From Myxococcales bacterium (lineage in GTDB: Bacteria > Myxococcota > Myxococcia > Myxococcales > Myxococcaceae): a DNA stretch of 64,000 bases. The stretch is taken from NCBI GenBank assembly GCA_030681895.1, contig JAUXRI010000089.1, forward strand, positions 1 through 64,000. Reading direction: 5' to 3'. The notes beneath the pieces were generated by a model that had not been told where the DNA came from, made no database searches, and saw only the letters and a program-made list of their open reading frames with translations. The stretch's first letter is position 1. Each line of letters begins with the position of its first letter. Shown in pieces: positions 38,732-47,403 of this stretch. The position numbers and the translations under genes were made by a program.

Positions 38732-39258
38732 GGCATCGCCGCGAGCCGTGGATACTCGTGCGGGCGGAACAGCATTCGAATTCCAGAGCGGCCGTGCGTC
38801 ACGAGGTCGGGGCGTGTCGGAATGACCGGGCCCAACTGGCTGCAGCGATCGGGGCTGAACGAGATACCCGGGTCTCGCGACGTCGAGGTCCACGAGATGA
38901 TGACCGGCATCGGCCGTTCGCCCTGCACGTCGAAGAGGGTTCGACCGTGCTCCTGTCGTGAAGGGAGCGCCTCGCCACTGTCGGTCTCGAGGAAGACGCT
39001 CGTCCCGTCGCTGGTCCAGAACGCGAGGCAGGCGCCGTCACAGTTCGTCCATGCGACGTCGTGCTGCGGCGCGAGGAAGGCGGCGACGAGCGCGCTGACC
39101 GAGTGGGCGCGGGAGTGCGCCTGCTTCGTGACACGGGCCACCCGCGCGGGGAGCTCGCCGTAGACGCTGGTGGTGGCGAGGAGGCCGAGCACGATGACGG
39201 CGATGACGGCCCGCATGAGGTGCTGATGCAGGCACGCTCCAAACCGTGCACGCGTCAT
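38728..39258 (-). CDS. Small secreted Cys-containing protein, paralogue B
   Basis: 176 residues if the ATG at 39258 is used, which overlaps the RsmB-like gene's stop (ATGA); the ATG at 39216 gives 162 residues with a cleaner signal peptide (MRAVIAVIVLGLLATTSVYG). The domain contains CDGACLAF, FLETDSGEALP, LFDVQGERP and SWTSTSRDPGISFSPDRC, matching its downstream neighbour at 38246 in order and spacing. The two are probably a tandem duplication, co-expressed with the methyltransferase. Function unknown. Confidence 0.6.
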   Translation of the reverse strand: MTRARFGACLHQHLMRAVIAVIVLGLLATTSVYGELPARVARVTKQAHSRAHSVSALVAAFLAPQHDVAWTNCDGACLAFWTSDGTSVFLETDSGEALPSRQEHGRTLFDVQGERPMPVIISWTSTSRDPGISFSPDRCSQLGPVIPTRPDLVTHGRSGIRMLFRPHEYPRLAAMP

Positions 39259-40463
39259 GGACGATGACGGAGCAGCACTCCGAAGAACCCGTCGGTGCCG
39301 TGTCGATGCGGGAAGAGACGAAGCGCGCCGTCGGTGTCGAGGAGCTCGTCGGGGAGCGCGGGACGTTCGCGTGAGAAGTTCGGGTTCGCGTCGAGAAACG
39401 CGGCGACGACGTGTTCGTTCTCTTCCGGCCGGAGCGTGCAGGTCGCGTACGTGATGGTGCCGCCGGGGAGCAGGTGACGCGCGCCGAGGTCGAGCAGCGC
39501 ACGTTGAACCGTGGGCCACTTCGCGAAGGATGAAGGGTCGAGTCGCCAGCGGAGATCGGGACCGCGACGGAGCGCGCCGAGCTCGGAGCATGGGGCGTCG
39601 ATGAGCACGTGCTGAACGCGGAGGTCAGCGGGCGGCGCGGCGCCGTGAATGGAGACGGTGGCGCCAGCGCGGGTGGCGCGGGTGCGGAGGCGATCGAGTC
39701 GGGCGAGATCGACGTCGGTGGCGTGGAGCGCACGGCCTGGTTCTCGTGAGGCGAGCGCGAGGGTCTTGCCTCCCGCACCAGCACAGAGGTCGAGCACCGG
39801 GTCACTCGGAGGTACGATGGCAGCGAGGAGCTGGCTGCCTTCGTCCTGGATCTCGAAGAGGCCGTCTCTCCAGGCCTGCGTGGCGGTGAGGTTGGCCGGG
39901 CGCGTGGTGAGGTGGAGCGCGTCGTCGCTCCAGTGGCCGAGGGTGGTCGGGCGCCCTTCCCGCTCGAGCTGCGCGCGGAGTTCGTCTCGGGTTGTCTTCG
40001 CGCGGTTGACGCGAATGGTGATGGGGCCCGGCGTGTTCATCGCGTCCGCGAGGCCCGGAGCTCCGTCTCCCACCGCTGACTCGAAGACGCTGCCGAGCCA
40101 GTCGGGAATCGACGTGCGGTCGCGCCAGTCGGTGAGGGCTCGTGGGGCTGGGAGTTCGACGCCGAGGAGCCGGGGCGCGTCGAGACACCCGCCGAGGTCT
40201 CGCGCGAGGCAGGCGAGGAGCTGGAGCGGCGTGGCCGTGCTCTCGAGGTGCGCACGAAGGCGCCGCCGCCAGAGGCCAACTCCGAAGAGCGCCTCCGCGC
40301 AGACCTGGCGTTGGTCGGCAGAGAAGGCGCGGTGGGCGCGGAGCAATCGGTCGAGCTCCGTGTCGGCGGGTGCGCCGGTGAGGATTCGGGAGAGCGCGGG
40401 CTCGAGCGTGGCGGCGAGGCCGTCGAGCGCGGGCCAGGAGACGTCGTGGAGACGATGGATCAT
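39255..40463 (-). CDS. 16S rRNA (cytosine-C5) methyltransferase, RsmB/NOP family
   Basis: 402 residues. N-terminal NusB-like helical part, then the SAM-binding domain with LDLCAGAGGKTLALA, DAPCSELGALRRGPDLRW and YATCTLRPEENEHV, where the two Cys residues (in PCS and TCT) are the catalytic and release Cys of m5C methyltransferases. The C-terminus FPHRHGTDGFFGVLLRH is characteristic. It likely methylates a C in 16S rRNA. Start ATG 40463 overlaps the HD gene's stop (ATGA). It may belong to a different paralogue of the RsmB/RsmF group. Confidence 0.9.
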   Translation of the reverse strand: MIHRLHDVSWPALDGLAATLEPALSRILTGAPADTELDRLLRAHRAFSADQRQVCAEALFGVGLWRRRLRAHLESTATPLQLLACLARDLGGCLDAPRLLGVELPAPRALTDWRDRTSIPDWLGSVFESAVGDGAPGLADAMNTPGPITIRVNRAKTTRDELRAQLEREGRPTTLGHWSDDALHLTTRPANLTATQAWRDGLFEIQDEGSQLLAAIVPPSDPVLDLCAGAGGKTLALASREPGRALHATDVDLARLDRLRTRATRAGATVSIHGAAPPADLRVQHVLIDAPCSELGALRRGPDLRWRLDPSSFAKWPTVQRALLDLGARHLLPGGTITYATCTLRPEENEHVVAAFLDANPNFSRERPALPDELLDTDGALRLFPHRHGTDGFFGVLLRHRP

Positions 40464-41056
40464 TCGCGGTCGAGGGCGCGGCGCAGGTTCGCGCGGGCGG
40501 CGGCGTCGAGGCGCGTGTGGAAGTGTTCGGAGTGGAAGATGCGTGGGGCGTCGAGGAGCCGGGAGAGGAAGCGGCGTCGGCCGAAGCGGTAGAGGAGCGC
40601 GTTGGTGACGGGGCGGAACTCGTCGGCGATCGCGGCGTCGTAGGCGTCGAAGGTGGCCGGGTCGCTCCCGAGAATGGCCATGTCGGCGTCGAGGAAGTGC
40701 GCGGCGTCGGCGTCGGGCGGCGTGAGGGAGCCGTGCTTCGCGGTGAGCTCGATGAGGGTGACGATTCGGGCGACGTCGAGGCGGGCGGTGGGGAGGAAGG
40801 TCTCGATGGCGACGCGGGCGAGCTCGGCGCTCTTCGTTTCGTTGTCCTTGCGGCCCGCGATGTAGATGGCGTCGTGGAAGAGCGCGGCGAGGTAGACGTC
40901 GGCGGGGTTCGTCCAGGTGGGCACCGTGGCGAGGTGCCGGAGGACCTCCTGGACGTGGGCGAACGAGTGGTAGGCGCGCGGCGGCGTCGCGTACGCCGAG
41001 ATGATCGAGCGCATCAGGCCTTCGGGGATGACCAACGGCGCGAACAGCTCGGGCAC
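40460..41056 (-). CDS. HD-domain metal-dependent protein
   Basis: 198 residues with His in YHSFAHVQEV, His-Asp in LFHDAIYI and a third Asp in LDADMAIL, the pattern of small predicted metal-dependent hydrolases of the COG4339 type. The family's substrate is unknown, but the neighbouring RsmB gene suggests a nucleic-acid or nucleotide role at most by context. GTG start at 41056, about 30 bp before the tRNA promoter on the other strand. Confidence 0.85.
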   Translation of the reverse strand: MPELFAPLVIPEGLMRSIISAYATPPRAYHSFAHVQEVLRHLATVPTWTNPADVYLAALFHDAIYIAGRKDNETKSAELARVAIETFLPTARLDVARIVTLIELTAKHGSLTPPDADAAHFLDADMAILGSDPATFDAYDAAIADEFRPVTNALLYRFGRRRFLSRLLDAPRIFHSEHFHTRLDAAARANLRRALDRE

Positions 41057-41084
41057 GGAATGATTGTGGCCGTGATCGTCAGGG

Positions 41085-41113
41085 TTGACACGCCCGAACG
41101 TGGAACGTAGAGA
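41085..41113 (+). promoter_or_regulatory. Housekeeping promoter of tRNA-Asn
   Basis: A perfect -35 hexamer TTGACA (41085-41090), a 17-bp spacer and TAGAGA at 41108-41113 as the -10 element. A GC-rich discriminator (CGCGCGCG) precedes the tRNA, as in stringently controlled stable RNA promoters. Confidence 0.7.
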
Positions 41114-41127
41114 CGCGCGCGTTGTAT

Positions 41128-41200
41128 TCCTCGATAGCTCAGCTGGTAGAGCGGCGGACTGTTAATCCGTAGGTCCTTGGTTCGAGCCCAAGTCGAGGAG
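41128..41200 (+). tRNA. tRNA-Asn (anticodon GTT)
   Basis: A 73-base cloverleaf. The acceptor stem pairs TCCTCGA (41128-41134) with TCGAGGA (41193-41199); the D loop is AGCTCAGCTGGTAGAGC; the anticodon GTT is at 41161-41163; the T arm is CCTTGGTTCGAGCCCAAG. The discriminator is G (41200), as expected for Asn, and CCA is not encoded. It is the junction between the ordinary chromosomal part and the accessory region, so it is a candidate attachment site. Confidence 0.95.
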
Positions 41201-41206
41201 CTACTG

Positions 41207-41242
41207 GGGGCCGGTTGCGAACAGCACCGGCCCCTTTGTTTT
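41207..41242 (+). terminator. Terminator of tRNA-Asn
   Basis: A 9-bp perfect stem (GGGGCCGGT at 41207-41215 with ACCGGCCCC at 41226-41234) is followed by TTTGTTTT (41235-41242), a textbook rho-independent terminator directly after the tRNA. Confidence 0.9.
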
Positions 41243-41504
41243 ACTCCCCTGCCCCGTTCGCCCCCGAGGGAAACGCTCTCTGCGGGTCGTCGGCAGAGAA
41301 TCTCGGCGAGCTCGTCGGGCCCGTTTCGGACAGCGCGGCTCTCGGTTCTCCGTCCCGCGCAGAGAGTCCGGAGATCGGCGTTTAACAGCTTCTGCTAAAC
41401 GCTAAACGTTGGGGCCTTGGAACCCACTGGAATCACGAGTGGTTCGCGGGTCGCTTCGTTCAGGGTCAAAGGGCGCCGACTGCGAACCCCTTGGCGAAGA
41501 GGTC

Positions 41505-41966
41505 CGCGAGAGAACGAAACGGCGAAGCTGAGCTACTCGTTGAACGGCCTCACCGAGAAAGAGGACGGCCGGCTGGTCGCGATGGCGCTCGAGCAGGCGA
41601 CGGGCACCGCCGAGCGCGATGCTGCAATGGGGAGGCTCTTCTCGTTGGCGGCACCAAGCGAATCACCCTCGGTGCGGAGACACGAAGGGTCTGATCGCCG
41701 ACCGCCGCGAGCTCCTCGTCACGCCGCACGCCGCACAGAACATCGGCAAGCGCAGACACTCCGCCAGCGATGCGCGCACCACGTCGCCGCCCGGCTACGC
41801 GGTGAGCCAAGGGAAACGGAAGCTCATCGAAGAGGTGCGTGGTCGATGAAGTCGGCGGCGGGGTTTCGGAAGTCGCGGTTTGTGGGCAGGCGCGGACAGC
41901 ATGGCCGCCCTCCTCATCGATGCCGCGAACACCCTGCTCCGCATCGCCAAGCTGCAAGCCGACTGA
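41505..41966 (+). pseudogene. Decayed IS5-type transposase
   Basis: Segments of an IS5-family transposase are found on the plus strand in changing frames: LSYSLNGLTEKEDG and ATGTAERDAA (41515-41632), GGTKRITLGAETRR (about 41649-41690), LIADRRELLVTPHAAQN and PPGYAVSQGKRKLIEE (41691-41849), then FRKSRFVGR (about 41860-41890), and finally MAALLIDAANTLLRIAKLQ ending at 41966. At least three frameshifts are needed to join them, so it is inactive. It lies 300 bp after the tRNA-Asn and marks past mobile activity at this junction. No terminal inverted repeats were recognised. The intervals 41243-41504 and 41967-42054 hold nothing I can name. Confidence 0.75.
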
Positions 41967-42054
41967 AGTCGAGGTGGTGAGCGGGTCGGTCGCTCACGCG
42001 AACTCGCACAGGCAAGACAAACACGCTCGCCAGACCTCACTTCTCAACTGCCTG

Positions 42055-43662
42055 CTAGAGACAGTTGCGAATATGCGTGATCACCGCCGTCGCGCGTTGA
42101 ACGATGCCGTAACGCCCTAGATCATCAAAGGGAGTGAACTGCCCGCTCTTCAACCGCTCAGCATCTGCTGCGGCGAGAGCATTCGCCGCCGCGATGTTCA
42201 GAACGCGGAAGACAAAGCCAATTTGGGGAACGTCAAAGAAGACCATCCGAGCTCCATCAAGCGGCTCCTGATCATCGACGTTCAGTGCCGGAACAAACAT
42301 TCGCGCCCGTCCGGATCTGATCGGTTTAGGCCAAGTCTCGTAGCCCCGCACAAGCTCTTCGCGGGTTCCGAGCCAGTACCAACAAGCGGCCGGCAGTGCG
42401 TCCGGGCACTCTTCGACCATTCGCGCGCGGCAGGCTCGCAGCTGAGCGAGATCGGTTACTGCCGCGACGAATGCAAGCAGGCGCGGTACGGACACACCCT
42501 CGCGGTGGCGAGCCTGCCATTCAGCGAGTAACTGCCAGACCGAATCGCGCGTATCAAAACTAGCGTGATCGGTCGGTGCAGCCGCAGAAGTCGACAACAC
42601 TTCGCTGTCCCAACGATGAAACGACCAAGCACACAACCCAGGCGCGCGCTCGTGTAGCACGACGACGAAACTTGCCGGAGTTTGGAGGATGCGCGCAAGA
42701 ACGGGGAGGTCGTAGACGCGCATCGGCGGGAACCTCGCGCGCGGGTTGAGAATCCTGCTGTCGAGCAACTCGCGAGCCTCGGCCTCATGCTCATACTCCA
42801 ATGGATTGTCGCGAACTTCGGACTTGGATTCCGCGGCTATGCCTCCCCGCCCTAGGATCGCGACGAGGCGCTTAGTTGCACGCACTCGCTCGGATGCAGT
42901 TAGCGTCGGGAGGCAACTCGTCGCTGTGAGCCACGACCTATACTCGGCGGCGACGGCACTTTCGATTGCGACTGCATCGTCTCCGAAGGTGGTTTCCCAC
43001 TCCTCCTCACCGTTAAGGTTCCAAGCCTTCGCTCTGCGCTGGGTTGCAACGGCGTCCGCAGTTGACTGGAGCCGTCCCACCAGATCACCTGGATCCACTT
43101 CCGAGAGAGCATGCAATGCTGCCTTGAGCCGCTCAGTGGCATTCTCCGCCTCTGAGAATGGAAGCAGGGACGCCAGATCATCCTCGAGCCGACCAAGCAG
43201 CGGTGAACTGAACACGACAAGGGCCGTATTAACGCCGAGCAAGCGATGCAGACCTGGATTCTTGTATCGGCTATCAACCACGTCGGCGAACTGCTTGTAG
43301 TAGCCTTGGTAATCCTTGGTGAGATCGTCGTGCCACTTGGTGCGCAGAGCAGGCTCTCCACGCTTAATTCCGAGGTAGGTGGCGAAGACCTCATGGGGCG
43401 TCCGCGCCATGGGGAGCAGCCCGTCGCGGAGCGACTCTGCGGAGCGCCGCACAGTTGCATCGGTCGCGCCGGCCGACAGTTGCAACGCCGCGCGCAACAG
43501 GTTTCCATCGGCCGTGTAGTTGAAAATGTATCCGTGCATCTGCTCGTGGGCCGCAACCATGGCGTCGCGAGATCGGTCCGCCCTCTGGTAGACTCGAGAC
43601 CCGTCGTGCCATCCGGCAGCACCCGCCACGACCTCAGCCTCAAGTGGTCGGAAACTAAACAC
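42055..43662 (-). CDS. Unknown protein with HExxH zinc-metalloprotease motif
   Basis: 535 residues from GTG 43662. HEQMH at residues 39-43 fits a zinc-binding HExxH motif, and a Glu about 55 residues later (ARTPHEVFATYLG) could be the third ligand of a gluzincin; both are visual matches. The remaining 400 residues, including RMVEECPDALPAACWYWLG, show no domain I know. The gene is less GC-rich than the ordinary chromosome, so acquired. A GTG start with a weak ribosome site leaves the N-terminus uncertain. It could be a secreted-effector-like or regulatory peptidase, which is only inference. Confidence 0.55.
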   Translation of the reverse strand: MFSFRPLEAEVVAGAAGWHDGSRVYQRADRSRDAMVAAHEQMHGYIFNYTADGNLLRAALQLSAGATDATVRRSAESLRDGLLPMARTPHEVFATYLGIKRGEPALRTKWHDDLTKDYQGYYKQFADVVDSRYKNPGLHRLLGVNTALVVFSSPLLGRLEDDLASLLPFSEAENATERLKAALHALSEVDPGDLVGRLQSTADAVATQRRAKAWNLNGEEEWETTFGDDAVAIESAVAAEYRSWLTATSCLPTLTASERVRATKRLVAILGRGGIAAESKSEVRDNPLEYEHEAEARELLDSRILNPRARFPPMRVYDLPVLARILQTPASFVVVLHERAPGLCAWSFHRWDSEVLSTSAAAPTDHASFDTRDSVWQLLAEWQARHREGVSVPRLLAFVAAVTDLAQLRACRARMVEECPDALPAACWYWLGTREELVRGYETWPKPIRSGRARMFVPALNVDDQEPLDGARMVFFDVPQIGFVFRVLNIAAANALAAADAERLKSGQFTPFDDLGRYGIVQRATAVITHIRNCL

Positions 43663-43924
43663 TCACGATGATCGTATGCCGAACCCGGCTCCGCTATCAA
43701 CGATGCCAGCGATGAGACCCGCCCCCAGGCCGGAATCTTCCGCACCTGAACGCCTCGCGGGATGAGTTCCCCGCGGAGCTGCAACGGTGTGCGCGTGATG
43801 CGAACTACCGTGTCGCGGCACCGAGCGCCTCCGGGCGTCGCGCCCGGCCATCAAGGGCGACGAAGTTCGTATCCACGAAGAAGTGTGCAGGCCGTGAGTC
43901 GGCCGTCCCATTTTCCATCCATGC

Positions 43925-44509
43925 TCAAATGCCTGCGGCCCTCCACAGGAGCTTAGAATCCTGAGATACAAAATTCGTCGTCGAACCGTCGCTGACGGCC
44001 CGTTTCGCGAGACCAGTGAGTGTGGCGGTTACGGCCGACTCAGCAACGTCCTCGCCGCATCTGCGTAGGATTTTGGTAATGTCTTCCGTCGACAGACCTT
44101 CAGGATTCGCCTTTAGCATTATCAGAAGGCGCAGTTCGAACGTGTCGACCGTGGCACCCTTCTTGGCCGCCTGGCTGAAGAGCGCCGCCACAACTGCTCC
44201 GATACCGGCTGCCGCCCCGACAAGAGGTGCTCCCGCAATTCCCATCGAAAAAAAGCCAACTGCTGCTGCAGCTTTGAGTGCTGTCAGAAGAAAATCGAGC
44301 AGCTTTAGGTCGTCGTCTCGGATTACCCATTTGTACTCTGGAACCAGAAGCGCGAACCCCACGGCAGGATGAGATGAGTAAATCTCTGTCTCAAATAATT
44401 TCGCGAGCCCCATCGAGATGTCAGTGCGGGCCTGGGGCAGTCCATCGAGTTCCGGGCCAAGTGTCTTGGCGAGGTGGGCTCGCAGATTTTTCTCTTCTTT
44501 GAATTCCAT
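43925..44509 (-). CDS. Membrane protein with winged-helix-like C-terminus
   Basis: 194 residues. The start is supported by a GAGGGAAC ribosome site. A charged N-terminus (MEFKEEKNLRAHLAK) is followed by a long hydrophobic segment with Gly-rich small-residue pattern (about 78-115: AAAAVGFFSMGIAGAPLVG), then a helical region ending in a possible winged helix (about 120-190: ELRLLIMLKANPEGLSTED, VTATLTGLAKRAV). No family recognised. The A/T content is higher than in the flanking chromosomal genes. A gap of 262 bp to the previous gene and 243 bp to the next hold no clear gene. Confidence 0.6.
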   Translation of the reverse strand: MEFKEEKNLRAHLAKTLGPELDGLPQARTDISMGLAKLFETEIYSSHPAVGFALLVPEYKWVIRDDDLKLLDFLLTALKAAAAVGFFSMGIAGAPLVGAAAGIGAVVAALFSQAAKKGATVDTFELRLLIMLKANPEGLSTEDITKILRRCGEDVAESAVTATLTGLAKRAVSDGSTTNFVSQDSKLLWRAAGI

Positions 44510-44752
44510 GTTCCCTCAAGATAACAACCAAGGTTGCATCAGCCGTAAGCCCGAAGTCGCCGGCAAGCGTACTCCAAGCGCCGCCGGGTCGCGATGGTAC
44601 CCGTTGCTCGCAGCACCATCCCCTGTCAGGAACTGATGCGCGAGCGATGATGTCAAGGCTTGATCTCTCCGTGCGGTCCTTCTCGGCTCCCTCGTCTGCG
44701 CGGCAGGTCGCGCTTGAGGAACTCGGTTCCATGTGCGTCGGCGTTCGCCGCG

Positions 44753-44995
44753 TCAGGTGCGGCGCGTGAGTCCGGCGCGGATCATTTCGTCGACGAGCGC
44801 TGCGGAGAGTTCGTCGTCGGTCTGACCCGTGACCTTGAGCTCGACCAGCTCGAACTTCTTCGCGTTCGCCACCACCCACTCGATGTACTGCGCGAGGTTG
44901 AGGTGCTCGACGCCGAAGGCGATGTCCTTCATCGCCCGAACAATCTGAACCGGCGTCCCCTGGAACACCCGGTCGTCCCGCATGATGATCTTCAT
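44753..44995 (-). CDS. Small unknown protein of the amidoligase cassette (80 aa)
   Basis: 80 residues (MKIIMRDDRVFQGTPVQIV). ATG at 44995 overlaps the stop of the cyclotransferase-like gene (ATGA). Mixed alpha/beta with repeated acidic and hydrophobic positions; no Cys or His motif. It is the last gene of the run that starts at the tail fibre. Possibly a small adaptor or a substrate; function unknown. Confidence 0.6.
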   Translation of the reverse strand: MKIIMRDDRVFQGTPVQIVRAMKDIAFGVEHLNLAQYIEWVVANAKKFELVELKVTGQTDDELSAALVDEMIRAGLTRRT

Positions 44996-45357
44996 GACTT
45001 CGCTCCCTGGCGCGCACGCCAATCGCCCGAGCTGATGGTGGGTCGACCTGCGGCCTGCTCGGGCGAGAGGACGTAGGTTTCAGCAGTGGTGCCGTCGGCG
45101 AGAACAACCCGCCGGCGTTGATAGAACCGCGGATGCCCCTCGAGGACGTCGAGGCGCGCGAGCGTCGGTGGGTCGACCTCGTAGACCTCGCCGCGCACGG
45201 CCGAGTCGCCGCCCTCGACCATCGCTGGGAAGAAGCCCAGGTCGGCGAGCGCGAACACGGGCTTCGTGACGGCCGCTCCGACCAGCTCGGCGTTCGCGAG
45301 CAGGCGGTGGTTCGGCTCTCCCGCGAGGAGCGTCCCGTAGACGAACACGCGCGTCAC
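44992..45357 (-). CDS. Gamma-glutamylcyclotransferase-like protein (AIG2/GGCT family), copy 1
   Basis: 121 residues with the YGTLLAGEPNHRLL phosphate/substrate loop, FPAMVEGGDSAVRGEVYEV and the catalytic-type Glu in LARLDVLEGHPRFYQRR. Members of this fold remove gamma-glutamyl groups as 5-oxoproline from peptides or amines. GTG start at 45357 overlaps the stop of copy 2 (GTGA). Because it sits beside a second GGCT and an amidoligase, it may reverse or trim gamma-glutamyl conjugates; inference. Confidence 0.85.
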   Translation of the reverse strand: MTRVFVYGTLLAGEPNHRLLANAELVGAAVTKPVFALADLGFFPAMVEGGDSAVRGEVYEVDPPTLARLDVLEGHPRFYQRRRVVLADGTTAETYVLSPEQAAGRPTISSGDWRARQGAKS

Positions 45358-45800
45358 GATTCGCCTCCGATGGCTGCGACGAGCCGCTCGAGCTCAAAGC
45401 CCCGCCGCGCGTACTCCCGCGCCAGCACCGCGAAGTACTTCGGCTGCGGAGTCCAGGGCTCGAAGGTCTCCTCCGGCTGCAGGTACACGTGGGCCAGGCG
45501 TCGGGCGTCCTTCGTCACCACAAAGCGCGTCTCGCGCACGTAGGCGTGCGGGTGGCCCTCCGCGCGGTCGAGCCGTTCGAGGTCGTCAGCGGGAAGCCGA
45601 TACAGCACTCCCTCGACGCGCTCGCCGGCCGCGCGCCGCACGCTTGCGACCGCGCTGCTCCACTTGTGGCTGAAGCCTCCGAAGGTCAGCGCGTGGTTTC
45701 GCAGCGTCGCGTGGCCCATCGTCTTCGCGCCGGGGCAGCGCTCCAGCATCTGCCCCTCGTCCAGGTTCGAGCCGTAGGCAAAGTAGAGGACCGTCTTCAT
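45354..45800 (-). CDS. Gamma-glutamylcyclotransferase-like protein, copy 2
   Basis: 148 residues (FAYGSNLDEGQMLERCPGA at the N-terminus, catalytic-type Glu in LERLDRAEGHPHAYVR). It is longer than copy 1 and differs around the substrate loop, so the two probably act on different conjugates. ATG at 45800 overlaps the preceding stop (ATGA). The fold is of the AIG2/BtrG type, which is known to hydrolyse gamma-glutamyl amides in antibiotic biosynthesis as well as in glutathione turnover. Confidence 0.87.
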   Translation of the reverse strand: MKTVLYFAYGSNLDEGQMLERCPGAKTMGHATLRNHALTFGGFSHKWSSAVASVRRAAGERVEGVLYRLPADDLERLDRAEGHPHAYVRETRFVVTKDARRLAHVYLQPEETFEPWTPQPKYFAVLAREYARRGFELERLVAAIGGES

Positions 45801-46117
45801 GCGCGCGCTCCATCGTACTGCTCGTGGGTGACTCGCTGGAGCACAGCGAGACCGCGCTGCGCCTCGTCGTCGGTCGCGTGGAGCAACTCGAGGTAGACCC
45901 AGCCCGCGTTGTCCGCGCTCGCTGCGACCATCTGGGCAATCCAACCCTCGGCTTCCGGCGTCGCCAATTCGACCGCCGCCGCGAGCAAGTGAAGCGCCGC
46001 GTGGATTCTTCGGAAGCTGGTGCCCCGCGCAAACTTCACCTCGATGCGCGGCTCGGCGTGCCCGTACTGGCTCCGCGCCAGCGTGACTCGGTAGGCCTTC
46101 ACGTTCCTCTCCTTCAT
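45797..46117 (-). CDS. Unknown protein of the amidoligase cassette (106 aa)
   Basis: 106 residues ([20 protein letters not shown]), ATG overlapping the amidoligase stop. Two helices in the middle ([19 protein letters not shown]) and a [14 protein letters not shown] end. No motif recognised. It sits between the ligase and GGCT copy 2, at one of the tightest parts of the run, so it may form a complex with or regulate either enzyme. Not a known GGCT or RHH protein. Confidence 0.65.
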   Translation of the reverse strand: MKERNVKAYRVTLARSQYGHAEPRIEVKFARGTSFRRIHAALHLLAAAVELATPEAEGWIAQMVAASADNAGWVYLELLHATDDEAQRGLAVLQRVTHEQYDGARA

Positions 46118-47082
46118 GCCGCCACCGGCGCGGCAGGCGGCGTCTCGGTGTTGGTGGTGGCCTCGGGCGCCTGCGCCGCAGCGCGGTCTCGGCGCTCGCC
46201 CTTCCACGCCGCGCTCCCCGCGAGGCGCTTCGTGAGGTGCAGCCGCGCCGTCTTGAACTCGTCGCCAATCAGGCCGAGCCCGAGGAGAAACACGCGGAAG
46301 TCGTATTTGGCGGTGGCAACGTTGAACTCGCGGCGCCTGCTTGAGGCCGCCTTCGAGCCGAGCGCCTTCGCAGCCATCGCGAGCACCAGCTGGAGGTACG
46401 CCTTCACCTCGCCAGCGTGGAGCGTGCCGTTGAAGTAGCGGAACTCGATGGTGCCTCGGAAAAAGAGGCTGTTGAGGTTGAGCCCGTGGTACCGCGAGGA
46501 GTCGTACCGCTGCGGGTTCGGGTTGCTGCGGCCGTACCAGGCCTCGCTCAACTCGCGCATCGTGCGCGGGCGGCGCGCCTCCAGCCGCTCGATGAAGGCC
46601 GGGTCGATGGGGCGGCAGTACCGCTGCAGCCGCGTTTCGCTGACCCCGAGGGCGTGCTCGAGGAGCCGCTCCTGCTTGTGGACGTTCTTCACGAGGTTGG
46701 TGGTGCTCTTCGCGTCGAAGCGCGCGCCGTCGATGTGAATGTGAATTCCGGTGGAGTGGTCTGCGCGAGCCCCCGCCGTGCGGACCGCGCGGATGATGTT
46801 CTGGAGCGTGTCGAGGTCCGCGTAGGTGAGGACCGGCGAGACGATTTCGCCGCTCTGCTCGCCGCCGCTGAGGCTGCCATCGGGCACCACCTGCCATGCC
46901 CGGCCCGTCGCGTCGGTCACCCGCCAACCGCGTCCGTCGTTCACCACGTCGCCTCCGGTGACCTTCTGGATGGCGCGCGCGAGGCGCTCCCGGTTGAGGC
47001 CCACCGTTTCGATTTCGATGCCGTAGCGCAGCGTCTTCAAGTGCGATCCCGTTCCGCCGCGCTGGTTCGCGGCGAGGGACAT
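46114..47082 (-). CDS. Amidoligase-family enzyme (Amidoligase_2 type)
   Basis: 322 residues. Motifs of the glutamine-synthetase/GCS-like amidoligases are visible: YGIEIETVG (metal-binding Glu residues), the DGSL and SGEIVSPVL pair (Glu), [10 protein letters not shown] (His-x-His) and [18 protein letters not shown] (Arg and Glu near nucleotide). Enzymes of this fold activate a carboxylate with ATP and join it to an amine, forming amide or isopeptide bonds. The ribosome site AAGGAAG supports the ATG at 47082. Phage-linked amidoligases with AIG2-like partners have been described by Iyer and Aravind; the substrate is unknown. The next gene starts inside its stop (ATGA). Confidence 0.88.
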   Translation of the reverse strand: MSLAANQRGGTGSHLKTLRYGIEIETVGLNRERLARAIQKVTGGDVVNDGRGWRVTDATGRAWQVVPDGSLSGGEQSGEIVSPVLTYADLDTLQNIIRAVRTAGARADHSTGIHIHIDGARFDAKSTTNLVKNVHKQERLLEHALGVSETRLQRYCRPIDPAFIERLEARRPRTMRELSEAWYGRSNPNPQRYDSSRYHGLNLNSLFFRGTIEFRYFNGTLHAGEVKAYLQLVLAMAAKALGSKAASSRRREFNVATAKYDFRVFLLGLGLIGDEFKTARLHLTKRLAGSAAWKGERRDRAAAQAPEATTNTETPPAAPVAA

Positions 47083-47172
47083 ACACGCTTCCTTCTGGCC
47101 GCCTCAGCAAGCGGGAGAAGTCGAATTCCGATGTAATTTCGAGACGTTGGAATGACGCGACGTTCCGCGGAG

Positions 47173-47403
47173 TTACCGCCTCGGCCGCCCAGAACTGCGC
47201 CGATTCGGACCTCTTTGGCGGGGGTGACCGGCCCGTCTTCCGGCCCTGAACGCGGCCATCAGTGCCGCGCGGAGCGAATCCTTCGGGCACCACACCGCGA
47301 GCCCCACGAGGTCGGTGGCGTCGACCTCGAAGTCTTCGATGTCGAGGAACCTGCGCGCGATCGAGAGCGCGATCTCTGAGCTTCGCGGGGCAGCCATCGT
47401 CAC
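47173..47403 (-). CDS. DUF6900-like miniprotein, copy 1
   Basis: 76 residues if the GTG at 47403 is used (GTGA overlap with the gene before it); the ATG at 47397 removes two residues. The helical core (ALSIARRFLDIEDFEVDATD then VGLAVWCPKDSLRAALMAAF) matches the pattern of the second miniprotein at 47980 (IAKKMLSIETLETRK, AVWQVKKALEAAYRAG): IA/RR-x-L-x-IE, D, AVW, K-x-x-L-x-AA-x-RAG. The C-terminal 20 residues are basic. Function unknown; a small adaptor seems likely. Confidence 0.6.
   Translation of the reverse strand: MTMAAPRSSEIALSIARRFLDIEDFEVDATDLVGLAVWCPKDSLRAALMAAFRAGRRAGHPRQRGPNRRSSGRPRR

Noticed and set aside
41417-41980. A 187-codon plus-strand gene after the tRNA
   Set aside because: It overlaps a frameshifted transposase whose conserved segments occur in several frames, so no single intact gene exists.
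43762-43956. A short plus-strand frame between the accessory genes
   Set aside because: Composition typical of chance; no ribosome site and no conserved motif.
44992-45800. Treating the GGCTs as glutathione degradation enzymes
   Set aside because: Two different copies next to an amidoligase on a tail run suggest another substrate; no glutathione genes are nearby.
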